This document shows, piece by piece, positions 52,727-62,829 of a stretch of 64,000 nt of DNA. Under the pieces are notes generated by a model, which saw only the letters and a program-made list of their open reading frames with translations, did no database searches and was not told where the DNA came from. Position numbers and translations under genes: made by a program. The stretch covers positions 124,001 through 188,000 of the forward strand of contig NZ_JAGJEG010000001.1 of the NCBI RefSeq assembly GCF_018100905.1, read 5' to 3'. Each line of letters starts with the position of its first letter. Positions within the stretch are counted from its first letter, which is position 1. Source of the stretch: Pseudoalteromonas sp. MMG010. GTDB lineage: Bacteria; Pseudomonadota; Gammaproteobacteria; Enterobacterales; Alteromonadaceae.

Positions 52727-54130
52727 TTAATTAGAATTTACCACTCCAGGCATATTCTCAAGTTGAGTTTGCACATAACTACTGGTTGAATTTAAACTTG
52801 CGACTAAAATATCCATTGCATTATATTGCGCATAAAGCCTAGCCGATAACGACTCCATTCTTGTTGTTAATGATTCTCGTTGTTCATCAATATCTTCAAG
52901 CTGTACTTCTTTAGTATCAATACGGTTTTGAATAATACCTTCATCGTCGGTGTAGTAACTTAAAAACTCATCAAAGGTATCGGCAAACCCTTCTTCATTG
53001 TCTTCAGTGCCAACAAAAAATTCTTGTACTAAATCGATATTTTCGTCTATTTGCTCATTTAATGTATCAGTATCTAAACTTAATACACCGTAACGGTCAG
53101 ACGATACGCCAAGCTGCGATAACGTCATTGAACTACCGTCCGATAAACTCACCGAATCGGTAATGGTATTACGTAACTTCGACATCACCCCACGTAACAT
53201 TGAATCGCCAGACATAACCCCAGCGGTACCATCGGTCGATGTCCCTAAGCTTTCACTTAGCTCTAATAGTTCATTATAACTGGCAACAAAGCTTGCTAAA
53301 CCCGATTCAATATTACTGTTATTTTCATCCACACTTACATTACTAATATCGTCATCTTCATCATGAACTTTTTTAGCTGTAAGCGTTATACCATCAATCA
53401 CACCATCAAATTCATTGGTAGCACTGCTTACCGTTAAAGTTCCATCAATAGTGATTGACGCATCTTCGGCGGCAATAAGCTCGGTTGAGTTTTGAATTCC
53501 CTCTGGGTCAAAAGCAAGTGCAGATAAACCCGAGGTATCGGTGTTGTCACCATCGGCATCTGCAACAGCAACCGTAATTTGATTTTCTAAGCCGCTATTT
53601 TTAGCCGACAACACTAAATGCTGCCCATCATCATCAGTGATAATCGTGGCATTTATACTGCTATTGTCACCACTATCATTGATTGCATCTCTAATATCTT
53701 CAAGTGTTGCATCATCGGCCACATCTATATCAAATGTATCATCGCCCGATGTAAGAGTAATCACCCCTTCTCCCACCGGCGTGTCGGCTTCAAATGCTTG
53801 AGAAAGTATTTTATGTTCGGCGGCAAGATTATTTACCTCTACCGAATACCCACCAGGTTGTGCATCTTCATCGGCCACTATTTGTATATAATCATCACTT
53901 CCAGAGGCGGTTCGTTGCTGATATTCCTCATCATCGCCAAGCAAAGCCATCGAGTCTTGCACTTTCTCAAGTGCCAGTTTTAGCGCTCCAGCTGCCGAAA
54001 TATCGGTTGTTAAAGTGGTTTCGGTATTGGTTAAGCGTGATTCTGCAGGCGTTTGCTCTGCAGCCACTAAGGCATCAACAATATCGGCTACAGCAAGCCC
54101 TGAACCTATACCATTAAATGTAATCGTCAT
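52727..54130 (-). CDS. fliD: Flagellar filament cap protein FliD
   Basis: FliD forms the cap under which flagellin polymerises. The 467-residue protein has the conserved N-terminal start TFNGIGSGLAVADIVDALVA and the C-terminal domain FliD_C (about 230-450, ending in a coiled coil with SLTTRMESLSARLYAQYNAM). The middle is acidic and rich in S and T, as in the filament proteins. It follows flaG with a 99-base gap. Confidence 0.96.
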   Translation of the reverse strand: MTITFNGIGSGLAVADIVDALVAAEQTPAESRLTNTETTLTTDISAAGALKLALEKVQDSMALLGDDEEYQQRTASGSDDYIQIVADEDAQPGGYSVEVNNLAAEHKILSQAFEADTPVGEGVITLTSGDDTFDIDVADDATLEDIRDAINDSGDNSSINATIITDDDGQHLVLSAKNSGLENQITVAVADADGDNTDTSGLSALAFDPEGIQNSTELIAAEDASITIDGTLTVSSATNEFDGVIDGITLTAKKVHDEDDDISNVSVDENNSNIESGLASFVASYNELLELSESLGTSTDGTAGVMSGDSMLRGVMSKLRNTITDSVSLSDGSSMTLSQLGVSSDRYGVLSLDTDTLNEQIDENIDLVQEFFVGTEDNEEGFADTFDEFLSYYTDDEGIIQNRIDTKEVQLEDIDEQRESLTTRMESLSARLYAQYNAMDILVASLNSTSSYVQTQLENMPGVVNSN

Positions 54131-54229
54131 ATTTTACCTCTACACATTAACAAACCAGCACAGTTATTATTTATCAAAAAATAAAAAGCACTCAATAATA
54201 CAAATATACCGTACTTATGCCTATTTAAA

Positions 54230-54646
54230 TTAAGCCATTTGATCGACTAATAACCCTGCGGTTTCAGACAATTTCGACACCACACTTAAAACTTCTTCAG
54301 ATGGGTATTGTTTTATAACATCACCGGTACTTTTATCGAGTACTTTTATTACATCACGCCCAGAGTCTTCATCTACATGAAACTCTAAACTGTGATTCAT
54401 TTCACCCATGAAATCCTGCAATTGTTGCGCCACTTTTTCAAGTTGCTCTCGCCCCATCCCTAAAGCAGCCTCTGCCTCATCATTTTTTGATGACTCAGTT
54501 GCATACTCATTACTTTTAGTATTGCTTTGAACTTCATCTACAGCGCGCTGGGTTAAAACAGTACCAGCAAGTTGCTGTTCATTCACATTACTTGCACTTT
54601 CGGTGCTAGTTAATGGTAATTCTGTTTTTAATGGAATTGTATTCAT
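54230..54646 (-). CDS. flaG: Flagellar protein FlaG
   Basis: FlaG is a small protein encoded with the flagellin genes in Vibrio and Pseudomonas; it affects filament length, but its exact work is unclear. The 138-residue protein has a variable Q/S-rich start and the conserved FlaG domain (about 65-135: QLQDFMGEMNHSLEFHVDED, IKVLDKSTGDVIKQYPSEEV). It stands between the downstream flagellin and fliD. A TGCGATAA in its promoter region is not properly spaced from any -35 match. Confidence 0.92.
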   Translation of the reverse strand: MNTIPLKTELPLTSTESASNVNEQQLAGTVLTQRAVDEVQSNTKSNEYATESSKNDEAEAALGMGREQLEKVAQQLQDFMGEMNHSLEFHVDEDSGRDVIKVLDKSTGDVIKQYPSEEVLSVVSKLSETAGLLVDQMA

Positions 54647-54707
54647 ATCAAATCCTCAACGTATTATTATCGCAACTACAGATTAGTTTATCTAAATAAT
54701 TAAAACC

Positions 54708-54741
54708 ATAAAAGGAGATGAACAAAGCCATCTCCTTTTAT
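54708..54741 (-). terminator. Terminator of the downstream flagellin gene
   Basis: A 13-bp stem ATAAAAGGAGATG/CATCTCCTTTTAT with an 8-base loop lies just beyond the flagellin stop codon on the minus strand. Confidence 0.8.
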
Positions 54742-54777
54742 AACACTAACACTGACCTTAACGTATTAGCTACACTA

Positions 54778-56301
54778 TTAACCTAGTAAGCTTAATGCGG
54801 TTTGTGGTAACTGATTTGCTTGAGACAGAATCGATGTACCCGCTTGTTGTAAGATTTGGTTTTTCGTCATTTCAGCGGTTTCTGTTGCAAAGTCAGTATC
54901 TTGAATACGGCTACGCGATGCAGATACATTTTCTGAAATGTTAGCCAAGTTACTAATTGTATGGTCAAAACGGTTTTGCACCGCACCTAAACTAGCACGT
55001 TGTGAGTCAATAGTCGCAATCGCGTTATCAATAATGGCGATGGCATCTTGCGAGCCTTGTTGAGAAGAAATATCAACATCTTCTACATTTACCAGTCTAC
55101 TTACTTCCTCTGTATTTGCAGCTGGGGCCAAAGTAGGGTCATCTGCTTCAACGGTAAATACCTCTGCAGAGTTTAGTTGTACAGCCCCTGTAATAGTAGT
55201 GTCATTATCAGTCGTCGATAACGTTGCTGCTGCACCGCCAGCATCTTCACCATCGTAAGTTTGACCCGTCAGTGTTATACCAACACTTGTAGTACTATCG
55301 CTCTCAGCTAGGTCAGTTAACTCAATATCTGCACCGGTATTATTTGAAATGGTAAGCTCGCCATTTTCAACGGTCGCGGTAACACCATGCTCATCTGTTT
55401 TAGCATTAATGGCTTCAGCCATTGCCTGCTTATCACCTTCTATGGTACCCGTGCCAACATATGAAATAGTTGATTCATCACCATCGGCTAAGCCTGCGCC
55501 ATCTAATTTAAAACTAATTGTCTCATCTACGTCACTAACACCAGTAGCAGCAATATCAACTGTGGCTGCCGTTCTTGCTTGGGCTGTAACACCGGTAGAA
55601 CTATTATAACTGTTTACCGAATTGGCAATATCTTCAGCGGTTGCATTTGCTGCAATAGATACTGTAGCCTCATCACGACCTGTAATAGTATAATCACCTG
55701 CGGCAACTCCATTTGCAGGCGCTGTAGCTCCGGCAGCAGCGACAGCTACCTGACCTAAACCCGCAGTGGCACCTTGAAGGTTTATTTGGTTAGAGCCAAT
55801 GCTGTCTGCAGCAATACTTGAAAGTGATACATTAATCGTTTCGTTAGCGTTTGAACCCACTTGAAACGATTTTGAACCAAAGCTACCATCAAGTAATTGC
55901 TGACCACCAAAAGACGTGGTGTCTGAAATACGTGTTAATTCTACTTGTAATGCTGATACCTCTTTTTGCAGTGCTTCACGGTCTTCTGTTGAGTTTGAAC
56001 CATTCGCTGATTGTAATGCAAGTTCACGCATACGTTGTAAAATACTGGTCGACTCATCCATTGCGCCTTCGGCTGTTTGCGCCATTGAAATACCGTTATT
56101 AGCATTACTTTGTGCTACTGTTAAACCATCGATTTGCGATGTTAAACGATTTGAAATTTGTAAGCCGGCCGCATCATCACTTGCACTGTTAATACGCATA
56201 CCTGATGATAAACGCTCCATTGATGTTGCAAGTGCATCACCTGAAGAAGATAAGTTACGTTGTGCATTTAATGACGATACATTTGTATTTACTGAAATCA
56301 T
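54778..56301 (-). CDS. fliC: Flagellin (sigma-28-dependent copy)
   Basis: One of two tandem flagellins, 507 residues. The conserved D0/D1 ends are [20 protein letters not shown], with [20 protein letters not shown] near residue 90, and [20 protein letters not shown] followed by [20 protein letters not shown]. The central 180-400 region is the surface-exposed variable domain, rich in A, T and acidic residues, and differs from its neighbour by many substitutions and indels. A TAAA-N15-GCCG promoter upstream shows it is a FliA-dependent late gene. A strong AGGAG ribosome site precedes the ATG. Confidence 0.96.
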   Translation of the reverse strand: MISVNTNVSSLNAQRNLSSSGDALATSMERLSSGMRINSASDDAAGLQISNRLTSQIDGLTVAQSNANNGISMAQTAEGAMDESTSILQRMRELALQSANGSNSTEDREALQKEVSALQVELTRISDTTSFGGQQLLDGSFGSKSFQVGSNANETINVSLSSIAADSIGSNQINLQGATAGLGQVAVAAAGATAPANGVAAGDYTITGRDEATVSIAANATAEDIANSVNSYNSSTGVTAQARTAATVDIAATGVSDVDETISFKLDGAGLADGDESTISYVGTGTIEGDKQAMAEAINAKTDEHGVTATVENGELTISNNTGADIELTDLAESDSTTSVGITLTGQTYDGEDAGGAAATLSTTDNDTTITGAVQLNSAEVFTVEADDPTLAPAANTEEVSRLVNVEDVDISSQQGSQDAIAIIDNAIATIDSQRASLGAVQNRFDHTISNLANISENVSASRSRIQDTDFATETAEMTKNQILQQAGTSILSQANQLPQTALSLLG

Positions 56302-56390
56302 AATAAAACTCCTGATTACTTTCGTAATATTGCTGTTTAAGTTTAACCAAAAGCTGTCACAAATGTATGCTCAGCTCCTTACTGATTAAG

Positions 56391-56417
56391 TTAACGGCAA
56401 AAAACAGATTATCTTTA
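56391..56417 (-). promoter_or_regulatory. Sigma-28 (FliA) promoter of the downstream flagellin
   Basis: On the minus strand, TAAAGATA, 11 bases, then GCCGTTAA matches the sigma-28 consensus in sequence and spacing. It lies about 90 bases before the flagellin ATG. Confidence 0.88.
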
Positions 56418-56483
56418 GGATTAAATTACAATAAAGTTAAATAAAAATATAAACCTTTGATTTTAAATAAAATAAAAAACAAA

Positions 56484-56506
56484 AAAAGCGCAATAAATGC
56501 GCTTTT
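56484..56506 (-). terminator. Terminator of the upstream flagellin gene
   Basis: AAAAGCGCA/TGCGCTTTT stem with a five-base loop and a T-run on the minus strand, between the two flagellin genes. It separates them into two transcription units. Confidence 0.8.
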
Positions 56507-56537
56507 CAATACCGTTTTTATTAATTTATTGGAGTAA

Positions 56538-58010
56538 TTAACCACCTAGTAGTGTAATTGCCGCTTGTGGTACTTGGTTTGCTTGCGAGAGAATTGACGT
56601 GCCCGCTTGTTGTAAAATTTGATTTTTCGTCATTTCTGCGGTTTCTGTTGCAAAGTCGGTATCTTGAATACGACTACGCGAGGCCGACACGTTTTCTGAA
56701 ATATTAGCCAGGTTACTAATTGTATGGCTAAAACGGTTTTGCACCGCACCTAAGCCGGCTCGTTGCGAGTCAATACTGGCTATCGCATTATCAATAATTG
56801 ATAATGCTTCTTGTGAGCCTTGCTGATCTGACACATCAATAGACTCAACATTAGCAAGGGTACTAAACTCTGCATCTGTCGATGCAGCTAATGTAGGCTG
56901 TGCTGATGTTACACTAAAAACTTCGGCAGAATTAAGCTGCACCGTACCAGAAATAAGCACACTGCCATTTGCTACAACAGGTTCACTATAAGTACTCACT
57001 ACGCCATCATACGATACCCCAGCTACATCTAAACTAATGGCGTTGGTAGTATTACTCTCAGTAACGTTTTCAATCACTAAATCGTCACCGGTGTTGTTCG
57101 AAATACTCAGTACACCATTTTCTATCGTGGCTGTTACGCCATGTTCATCGGTTTTTGCATTAATGGCTTCGGCCATCGCTTGTTTGTCGTTTTCGTCTGA
57201 GCCTGTACCCACAAAAGACACTTTCTCGCCGTTTAATTCAAAACTTATTGATTCACCGTCATCTGCGCTTGCTGTAAAATCAATCTGCGCTTCGGCACGG
57301 GCTTGGGCTGTTACACCCGTTGAACTTGAGTAGCTATTTATTGAGCTTGCAATCTCTTCTGCGGTAGCGCCTGCAGCAACAGCGACAGTGGCATCTTCAC
57401 GACCCGATATTGCATATGTTCCAGTAGCAACACCAGATGTCGCTCCAGCTCTCGCCTCCCCCAAACCGTCAGTATCCCCTTGAAGGTTTACTTGATTTGA
57501 GCCAATTTTATCGGCTGCCACACTCGAAAGTGATACGTTAATTGTTTCGTTTGCATTAGCACCGACCTGAAACGCTTTACTACCGTAGCTACCATCCAGC
57601 AATTGTTGACCACCAAATGACGTGGTATCGGCAATACGTGTTAATTCAACTTGTAATGCTGATACTTCTTTTTGTAGTGCTTCACGGTCTTCAGTTGAGT
57701 TTGAACCATTCGCTGATTGTAATGCAAGCTCACGCATACGCTGCAAAATACTGGTTGACTCATCCATTGCGCCCTCTGCGGTTTGCGCCATAGAAATACC
57801 ATCGTTAGCATTACGTTGAGCCACGGTTAAACCATTTATCTGCGACGTGAGTCGGTTTGAAATTTGTAAGCCTGCGGCATCATCTTTTGCGCTATTAATA
57901 CGCATACCCGATGACAAACGCTCCATTGATGTTGCTAACGCTTCGCCAGATGACGATAAGTTACGTTGAGCGTTAAGTGACGACACATTAGTATTTACTG
58001 ATATAGCCAT
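56538..58010 (-). CDS. fliC: Flagellin (sigma-54-dependent copy)
   Basis: The second tandem flagellin, 490 residues, nearly identical to its neighbour in the first ~170 and last ~90 residues ([40 protein letters not shown]) but divergent in the middle. The central domain shares motifs with the other copy ([29 protein letters not shown]), so the pair arose by duplication. A sigma-54 promoter lies 82-97 bases upstream, so it is expected to be made before the FliA-dependent copy and to need FlrC, as flaA does in Vibrio. Confidence 0.96.
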   Translation of the reverse strand: MAISVNTNVSSLNAQRNLSSSGEALATSMERLSSGMRINSAKDDAAGLQISNRLTSQINGLTVAQRNANDGISMAQTAEGAMDESTSILQRMRELALQSANGSNSTEDREALQKEVSALQVELTRIADTTSFGGQQLLDGSYGSKAFQVGANANETINVSLSSVAADKIGSNQVNLQGDTDGLGEARAGATSGVATGTYAISGREDATVAVAAGATAEEIASSINSYSSSTGVTAQARAEAQIDFTASADDGESISFELNGEKVSFVGTGSDENDKQAMAEAINAKTDEHGVTATIENGVLSISNNTGDDLVIENVTESNTTNAISLDVAGVSYDGVVSTYSEPVVANGSVLISGTVQLNSAEVFSVTSAQPTLAASTDAEFSTLANVESIDVSDQQGSQEALSIIDNAIASIDSQRAGLGAVQNRFSHTISNLANISENVSASRSRIQDTDFATETAEMTKNQILQQAGTSILSQANQVPQAAITLLGG

Positions 58011-58091
58011 TTTACCATCTCCTAGTATTAAACAAGGTGTGGCTCACATTGTTTATAGCAGAACCACGAATCAAAATATTACATTAGATAA

Positions 58092-58107
58092 AGCAGTTAT
58101 TGTGCCA
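58092..58107 (-). promoter_or_regulatory. Sigma-54 promoter of the upstream flagellin
   Basis: On the minus strand, TGGCACAATAACTGCT has GG-N10-GC and a strong -24 element. The flanks TTTATCTAATGTAAT are shared with the fliE promoter (TTTATCTACTGTAAT), suggesting a common binding layout. Confidence 0.85.
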
Positions 58108-58407
58108 ACTTTAAAATAAAACCTAAGGCACTGTTTTAATTAACATAAATATAAAATTTAATTTATAATTTACATTTTTAAAATACTGACAAATTTTTGC
58201 CACTTATTTAGTTGCCGCTTAACTGGCAATTTTCCGCCTGCGTTAATACTTAAAATGCATAATTAAAAGACTGTATTAAAAACAGTTATTATTCGCTAAG
58301 GTAAAACGGCGCGTTTTAGTCTAAACAGGGTAAATTATTAACTAAATTTATATGTGGTATTAGGGAGGGTTATACAGTGGCGGTTTTTAATTCATTGTCT
58401 TGTAAAA

Positions 58408-58430
58408 AAAGCACTTAATTTAAGTGCTTT
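58408..58430 (-). terminator. flgL terminator
   Basis: AAAGCACTTA/TAAGTGCTTT stem with a three-base loop followed by a T-run on the minus strand, shortly after the flgL stop. Confidence 0.8.
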
Positions 58431-58442
58431 AAAAGTAAAATA

Positions 58443-59696
58443 TTATAGGTAATCAAATAGCGATAAACTTGATAGCCGGCCAAACGTTGCTTGGGCTGCC
58501 TGCAAGGCTGTTTCTTGTTTAGTGAGTTCACTAATCGCTTCGGCCATGTCCACTTCAACTAAACTTGCTTTGTTTGCTTGGTTATTGATATCAAGAGCTA
58601 GATTGGTGTCTTCAATCCTATCAACAACATTCATGCGCCCACCTAAAGAGGCCTGAGTAAAAACAACTTGTTCGCTCGCACTTTGCAATTGCACAATAGC
58701 ATCAGATAACACTTCTTGGCGCTCAACATCGGTTAATGATCCATCATATAACCCAGAAATAAGCGATTGCATTGTATTTAATACATTTTCTTTAGTTGGC
58801 TGTGCAAGCTCAAAATCTAATTGGCCTGGCACATCGCCTTCTACGGTAATGCTTAACCCTGCATATTCTATATTTTCGCCGTCAAACTCACCACTAACAG
58901 CAGGGCTTAACGACACACCATCTCGCAATACTTCGTATTGTGGCAGATCATCGGCAGTTGCACCTGCTGTCATTACGATGCTATATGTGTTTGCCGTTGC
59001 TGATGCACTTGGATCGTTGTTGTAATTTTCTTCATGAAATGAATCAAATGTTCCTTGCTCATCAACATACACGGTTGCCGAGGTAGTACTACCCGATACA
59101 GCCGCGTTGTTATTGCTAACATTTAATCGTGCATCGACTTTTTCAAATACATCAAAACCATTATCACTTGAGTCTATCTCGACCCCTTGTGCAATAATGA
59201 TTGAGTGCTGTCCTTGATCGCCCTGATAATCGTATTCTTGCGTTAAGCTATTATAACTGTATGTTTGAGTCGTATCTTGATACCCCGAAAATATATATTT
59301 ACCATCTTCAGATTGGGTATTCATTAAACTAAAAAGCGATTTTTGTAATTCAGAAAGCTCATCTGCAATTGAGTCTATATCATCTTGCGTATAAGCCCCG
59401 TTACCTGCTTGTAATGCCAAAACTTGGGCTTCTTGAATGGTGGTGTTTATTCCTTGCAGAATACTTTCTTCTGTTTCTAAACGACCACTGAGTAAATTAA
59501 TATTTTTAGTATATTGCTCATTGGTTTCTATTTTATCATTATAGAGCATGGCTTGGGCTATTTCTGAAGGCGCTTCAGAAATTGATAAGTATTGTTGTCC
59601 GCTGGTGATTCGCTCTTGCGCATCAGCAACATCCACCTGGCCATCTAAAATACTGTTGATACTACCTTGATAAATTAAATTATTAGATAAACGCAT
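58443..59696 (-). CDS. flgL: Hook-filament junction protein FlgL
   Basis: FlgL is the second hook-associated protein, joining the FlgK ring to the filament. The 417-residue protein has flagellin-like ends: MRLSNNLIYQGSINSILDGQ and the C-terminal LVEVDMAEAISELTKQETAL, which resemble the flagellin D0/D1 helices. It follows flgK by two bases, in the flgJ-flgK-flgL operon. Confidence 0.95.
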   Translation of the reverse strand: MRLSNNLIYQGSINSILDGQVDVADAQERITSGQQYLSISEAPSEIAQAMLYNDKIETNEQYTKNINLLSGRLETEESILQGINTTIQEAQVLALQAGNGAYTQDDIDSIADELSELQKSLFSLMNTQSEDGKYIFSGYQDTTQTYSYNSLTQEYDYQGDQGQHSIIIAQGVEIDSSDNGFDVFEKVDARLNVSNNNAAVSGSTTSATVYVDEQGTFDSFHEENYNNDPSASATANTYSIVMTAGATADDLPQYEVLRDGVSLSPAVSGEFDGENIEYAGLSITVEGDVPGQLDFELAQPTKENVLNTMQSLISGLYDGSLTDVERQEVLSDAIVQLQSASEQVVFTQASLGGRMNVVDRIEDTNLALDINNQANKASLVEVDMAEAISELTKQETALQAAQATFGRLSSLSLFDYL

Positions 59697-59698
59697 AA

Positions 59699-61702
59699 TT
59701 ACCTCGCTGCACTGAGTAATGAGTCAAAAATAGTTTGAGATGTTGCTAATACTTGAGCTGACGCTGCATAAGATTGCTGAAAGCGAATTAAATTTGCTGC
59801 CTCTTCATCTAAGTTTACACCCGATAACGATTCATACCACGCCTCTGACTGCTCTGCTAGTGCAGTAAATGCAGTGCTATTAGTCTGTGCTTGGCTGGTA
59901 ATAATACCAATATCTGTCACTAGATTTGTATAAGCCTGATTAAAACTATTGTGGTTATCAGCACTTGCTGAGCTCACCACATTTTGTCTTACTAAATCAT
60001 CGTTTTGCAACTGAGCTAAAGCTAAGCCATTTCGATTATCATCAAAACCACCTTCATTAAACTCAATGGTGAACACGTCGCCTGTTTCAGCAGTCCCCTC
60101 TAAATCAAAATCAAAACCATAATCTGCAAAACTTCCCCCAGCTTGGCTTAAAATATTCTCAGCAGGAGGTGTAATTGTCACTGTTGTGCTATTTACACTA
60201 TCAGAAATAGTATATTCATTATCATTCGCTGTTTTTGTAATCGTTATTTCACCGTTAGTCAGCCCCGTGGGTGAGGTTGTAAAACTGCCTGTGGTAACAT
60301 CTGTTATTTGTGAAATAGTAATAGAGGCTTCACTTGTATTGTCTATACTGTTTAATCCTCTAATAGGTGAAGCCAGCGCAAGGTCACTGCCGTCATTAGT
60401 CGCAAGCGATATATTAGAGGCGGCAAACGAGTTTAGTTTTACCTGAAATTGATCACCAGCGGCCGCCGTTCCTGTCATTTCAAGTTCTAAACCAAAAGAT
60501 TCTCCTGTGGTAATCGAATCTGAGTTTAATATTCCCGAGCTAATATCGGCAACAGACGGGTCTCCTAAAGGGTCACCATAATTATCAACGGGCTGTATTT
60601 CAACCGTTGTGGCGCTTGTGAAGGTAATTAAAAAATCACTGGCTGGAAGCTCACTTCCTTGCCCCGCTTCAAGCGTTGCCGTCATACTTGCACTACCCGT
60701 ATTTGACTGATAAGGCAATGCATTGACGCTAGGAATGGTAAAAATATCTCCACCTAACTCACCATTTGCATCCATGCCTAGAGCGTTTTGGGTATTGAAT
60801 GAATCAGCAAGCACTAATCCCATTTGACCAATTTGGTTTTGCGCGGGGACCAAAATTTCATCTCTAAATGCCAGTAACCCACCAATTTCACCTTTAATTT
60901 GCGTACTGTCTAATTGAAGGGGGACCGCTTTATTATTATCAACATCGAGATACAGCTCTTTAAAGTCCGGATCGGGGTCACCTTGTAATGAAAATAAATT
61001 AAAGGTCCCATTTTCCATCACTAATGACTCACCTGTTCCCATAAAAACTAACTTTTCGCCGCTGTCGGTTTCTAGGGTTTCAATATCAATTAATTCGGCT
61101 AATTCTCTTATGGCTAAATCACGCTCATTATAGGCCGAGCTTGCCCCGGCTTCATTGCTAGTGCCATCTACACCGGCAATGGTTTTATTAAGCTCACTAA
61201 TATTCTGAATTAATGTATTTGCTTCTTCAGATAAAATTTCAAGCTGAGAATTAACGGTATCACTTTGTTCGTATACAATGGTTGATAACCTATCCATTTG
61301 ATCAACTAAGCTTTCGGCATCACTCATCACTAACGAGCGAGTTACCGATGATGTTGGTTGATTAAGCGCTTCTTGAACGCTATTAAACATTGTATTGATA
61401 CTGGTAGATAAGCTATTGGCATCTTGTGAAAATAGCGTGTCCACTCGACTGGCTTCTGTTAAAAATTGATCAAAATACGTTTTATTCGATGTATCTCTAT
61501 TGAGTTGGTCTTGGGCAAAAGAGTTGAGTAAGCGATACGTATCTCCTTGACCAACCTGATTATCAACCGTTGTTGTATACTCGGTGCGCTCACGTACATA
61601 ACCTTCGGTATTAACGTTGGCAATATTTTTACTTGCGGTTTCAAGTAGCTCTGTATTTGCCCTAACACCTGAACTGGCAATATTTAATAAACTAAATGAC
61701 AT
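59699..61702 (-). CDS. flgK: Hook-filament junction protein FlgK
   Basis: FlgK is the first hook-associated protein, at the hook tip. The 667-residue protein has the conserved rod/hook N-terminus (SFSLLNIASSGVRANTELLE, ASKNIANVNTEGYVRE) and the C-terminal SGVNLDEEAANLIRFQQSYAA, and an enlarged central domain, longer than enteric FlgK (about 550), with repeated acidic and S/T segments. It starts two bases after flgJ. Confidence 0.96.
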   Translation of the reverse strand: MSFSLLNIASSGVRANTELLETASKNIANVNTEGYVRERTEYTTTVDNQVGQGDTYRLLNSFAQDQLNRDTSNKTYFDQFLTEASRVDTLFSQDANSLSTSINTMFNSVQEALNQPTSSVTRSLVMSDAESLVDQMDRLSTIVYEQSDTVNSQLEILSEEANTLIQNISELNKTIAGVDGTSNEAGASSAYNERDLAIRELAELIDIETLETDSGEKLVFMGTGESLVMENGTFNLFSLQGDPDPDFKELYLDVDNNKAVPLQLDSTQIKGEIGGLLAFRDEILVPAQNQIGQMGLVLADSFNTQNALGMDANGELGGDIFTIPSVNALPYQSNTGSASMTATLEAGQGSELPASDFLITFTSATTVEIQPVDNYGDPLGDPSVADISSGILNSDSITTGESFGLELEMTGTAAAGDQFQVKLNSFAASNISLATNDGSDLALASPIRGLNSIDNTSEASITISQITDVTTGSFTTSPTGLTNGEITITKTANDNEYTISDSVNSTTVTITPPAENILSQAGGSFADYGFDFDLEGTAETGDVFTIEFNEGGFDDNRNGLALAQLQNDDLVRQNVVSSASADNHNSFNQAYTNLVTDIGIITSQAQTNSTAFTALAEQSEAWYESLSGVNLDEEAANLIRFQQSYAASAQVLATSQTIFDSLLSAAR

Positions 61703-61703
61703 A

Positions 61704-62702
61704 CTATTGTGCTCCTGGGCGGATAATTGTTGCCGCTATATTTTTAAGCTCAGCACTATTTAATACACTTTTAATTTTATTAGCGTAATTAGGGTCGGTT
61801 GCATACCCAGCTTTTTGTAATTCGTCTAAAAACTGTTCTGGCTGATGTGTTGTTTGTAAAGCCTGCTCATAACGAGGGTTTTGGGTTAAAAAATCAACAA
61901 AATCATTTACGCTATCTTTTATCGATTCGTAAGCGCGAAAGCTGGCTTGTTTTTTTACTGCTGTGCCATTTTCAAATTCAACGGTGACTTTACTTGCCTT
62001 GTCACCTTCCCAGCGACTGTCTGATTTAATATTAAATAAATTATTTGAACTACTGCCATCGCTTTTATTAATAACATGTTTACCCCAACCGGTTTCAAGT
62101 GCGGCTTGAGCAACCATAACAGCTGGGTTTAAACCAATTTTTTGTGCAGCCTCTTTAGCATGCTCCCATACATGGCTAACAAACTCTTTAGTGGTATTAA
62201 ATGAGCTTGTAACGTCACTTTGTTGGTTATCGCTGTTTGCTAACGAATCAACTGCCTCACGTTTGTTTTCTGCTGCCTCGTTAGTGTTATTGTTATTGTT
62301 ATTAATCATTTGTGAGCTAGCGATATCGTTACCGGTTCTAAAAACCGAGGCTAATTGATATTTTTCGCCATCGGGAGAAAGTTGCTGTACGATTAAATCG
62401 GCCAATCCTAATGATCCATTTGATGAGAGCTCGGTCGACATTTGCTGATCGTGCATATCTTCAAAAAACTTTACCGAGCTTGAATTGAGTGGGTTGTCTT
62501 CATCTTCAAACGCTTCATTTGCTTGGCGCATACTTTTAAATAGCATTTGTGTAAATATTGATTCAAATTGTGCCGCCGCCTTTTTTAAAGCCGCTCTAGA
62601 GGCTTCGCTCGACGCGTCACCACTATTTAGCGCTTCACTACGTAAGTTATTTAGGTTGCTTAAATCAAAAAAGCTCTGATTTTCGAGGTGATTTGTTTCC
62701 AT
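61704..62702 (-). CDS. flgJ: Rod-capping/peptidoglycan hydrolase FlgJ
   Basis: FlgJ caps the growing rod and cuts peptidoglycan for it. The 332-residue dual-domain protein has the N-terminal rod-binding domain (about 35-110: KAAAQFESIFTQMLFKSMRQ and NPLNSSSVKFFEDMHDQQ) and a C-terminal glucosaminidase domain (about 165-325: NPAVMVAQAALETGWGKHVI, LFNIKSDSRWEGD). The acidic E in ALETGWG is the expected catalytic residue. A sigma-54 promoter upstream makes it the start of an operon with flgKL. The ribosome site is weak. Confidence 0.96.
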   Translation of the reverse strand: METNHLENQSFFDLSNLNNLRSEALNSGDASSEASRAALKKAAAQFESIFTQMLFKSMRQANEAFEDEDNPLNSSSVKFFEDMHDQQMSTELSSNGSLGLADLIVQQLSPDGEKYQLASVFRTGNDIASSQMINNNNNNTNEAAENKREAVDSLANSDNQQSDVTSSFNTTKEFVSHVWEHAKEAAQKIGLNPAVMVAQAALETGWGKHVINKSDGSSSNNLFNIKSDSRWEGDKASKVTVEFENGTAVKKQASFRAYESIKDSVNDFVDFLTQNPRYEQALQTTHQPEQFLDELQKAGYATDPNYANKIKSVLNSAELKNIAATIIRPGAQ

Positions 62703-62739
62703 CGTTTTTTTGACACAAAATTATTAATAACAAAACAAA

Positions 62740-62755
62740 TGCAATAACTAGGCCA
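62740..62755 (-). promoter_or_regulatory. Sigma-54 promoter of flgJ-flgK-flgL
   Basis: On the minus strand, TGGCCTAGTTATTGCA has GG-N10-GC and the full TTGCA -12 element. It lies 38-53 bases before the flgJ ATG, within the flgI-flgJ gap. Confidence 0.72.
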
Positions 62756-62792
62756 ATAAAAAATAAGGAGGAAGGTGAAAGTGTGGGACACT

Positions 62793-62822
62793 GCGCAATT
62801 AAGCTGTTTTTCCTAATTGCGC
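62793..62822 (-). terminator. Hairpin after flgI
   Basis: GCGCAATTA/TAATTGCGC with a 12-base loop just past the flgI stop codon. No T-run follows on the minus strand, so it may terminate weakly or protect the flgI mRNA end. Confidence 0.5.
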
Positions 62823-62829
62823 TAATAAA

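Larger units (their letters stand above)
58011..58442. other. Long intergenic region between flgL and the flagellin genes
   Basis: 432 bases. It holds the sigma-54 promoter (58092-58107) near the flagellin end and the flgL terminator (58408-58430) at the other. The part between, about 58110-58400, is AT-rich with no gene I can support; a 13-codon frame with a good ribosome site near 58377 was noted and not accepted. Confidence 0.6.

Noticed and set aside
54665..54690. TGCGATAA upstream of flaG as a sigma-28 -10 box
   Set aside because: The nearest TAAA is 12 rather than 15 bases upstream of the -10 box, and the -35 element does not fit.
54778..58010. Several open frames of 65-157 codons on the plus strand across both flagellin genes
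   Set aside because: They are antisense shadows of the alanine/serine/threonine-rich flagellin codons, recur at the same places in both copies, and have no ribosome sites or family likeness.
58377..58418. 13-codon GTG frame with a strong AGGGAGGG site on the plus strand between flgL and flagellin
   Set aside because: Too short to support, overlaps the flgL terminator, and has no terminator of its own on that strand.
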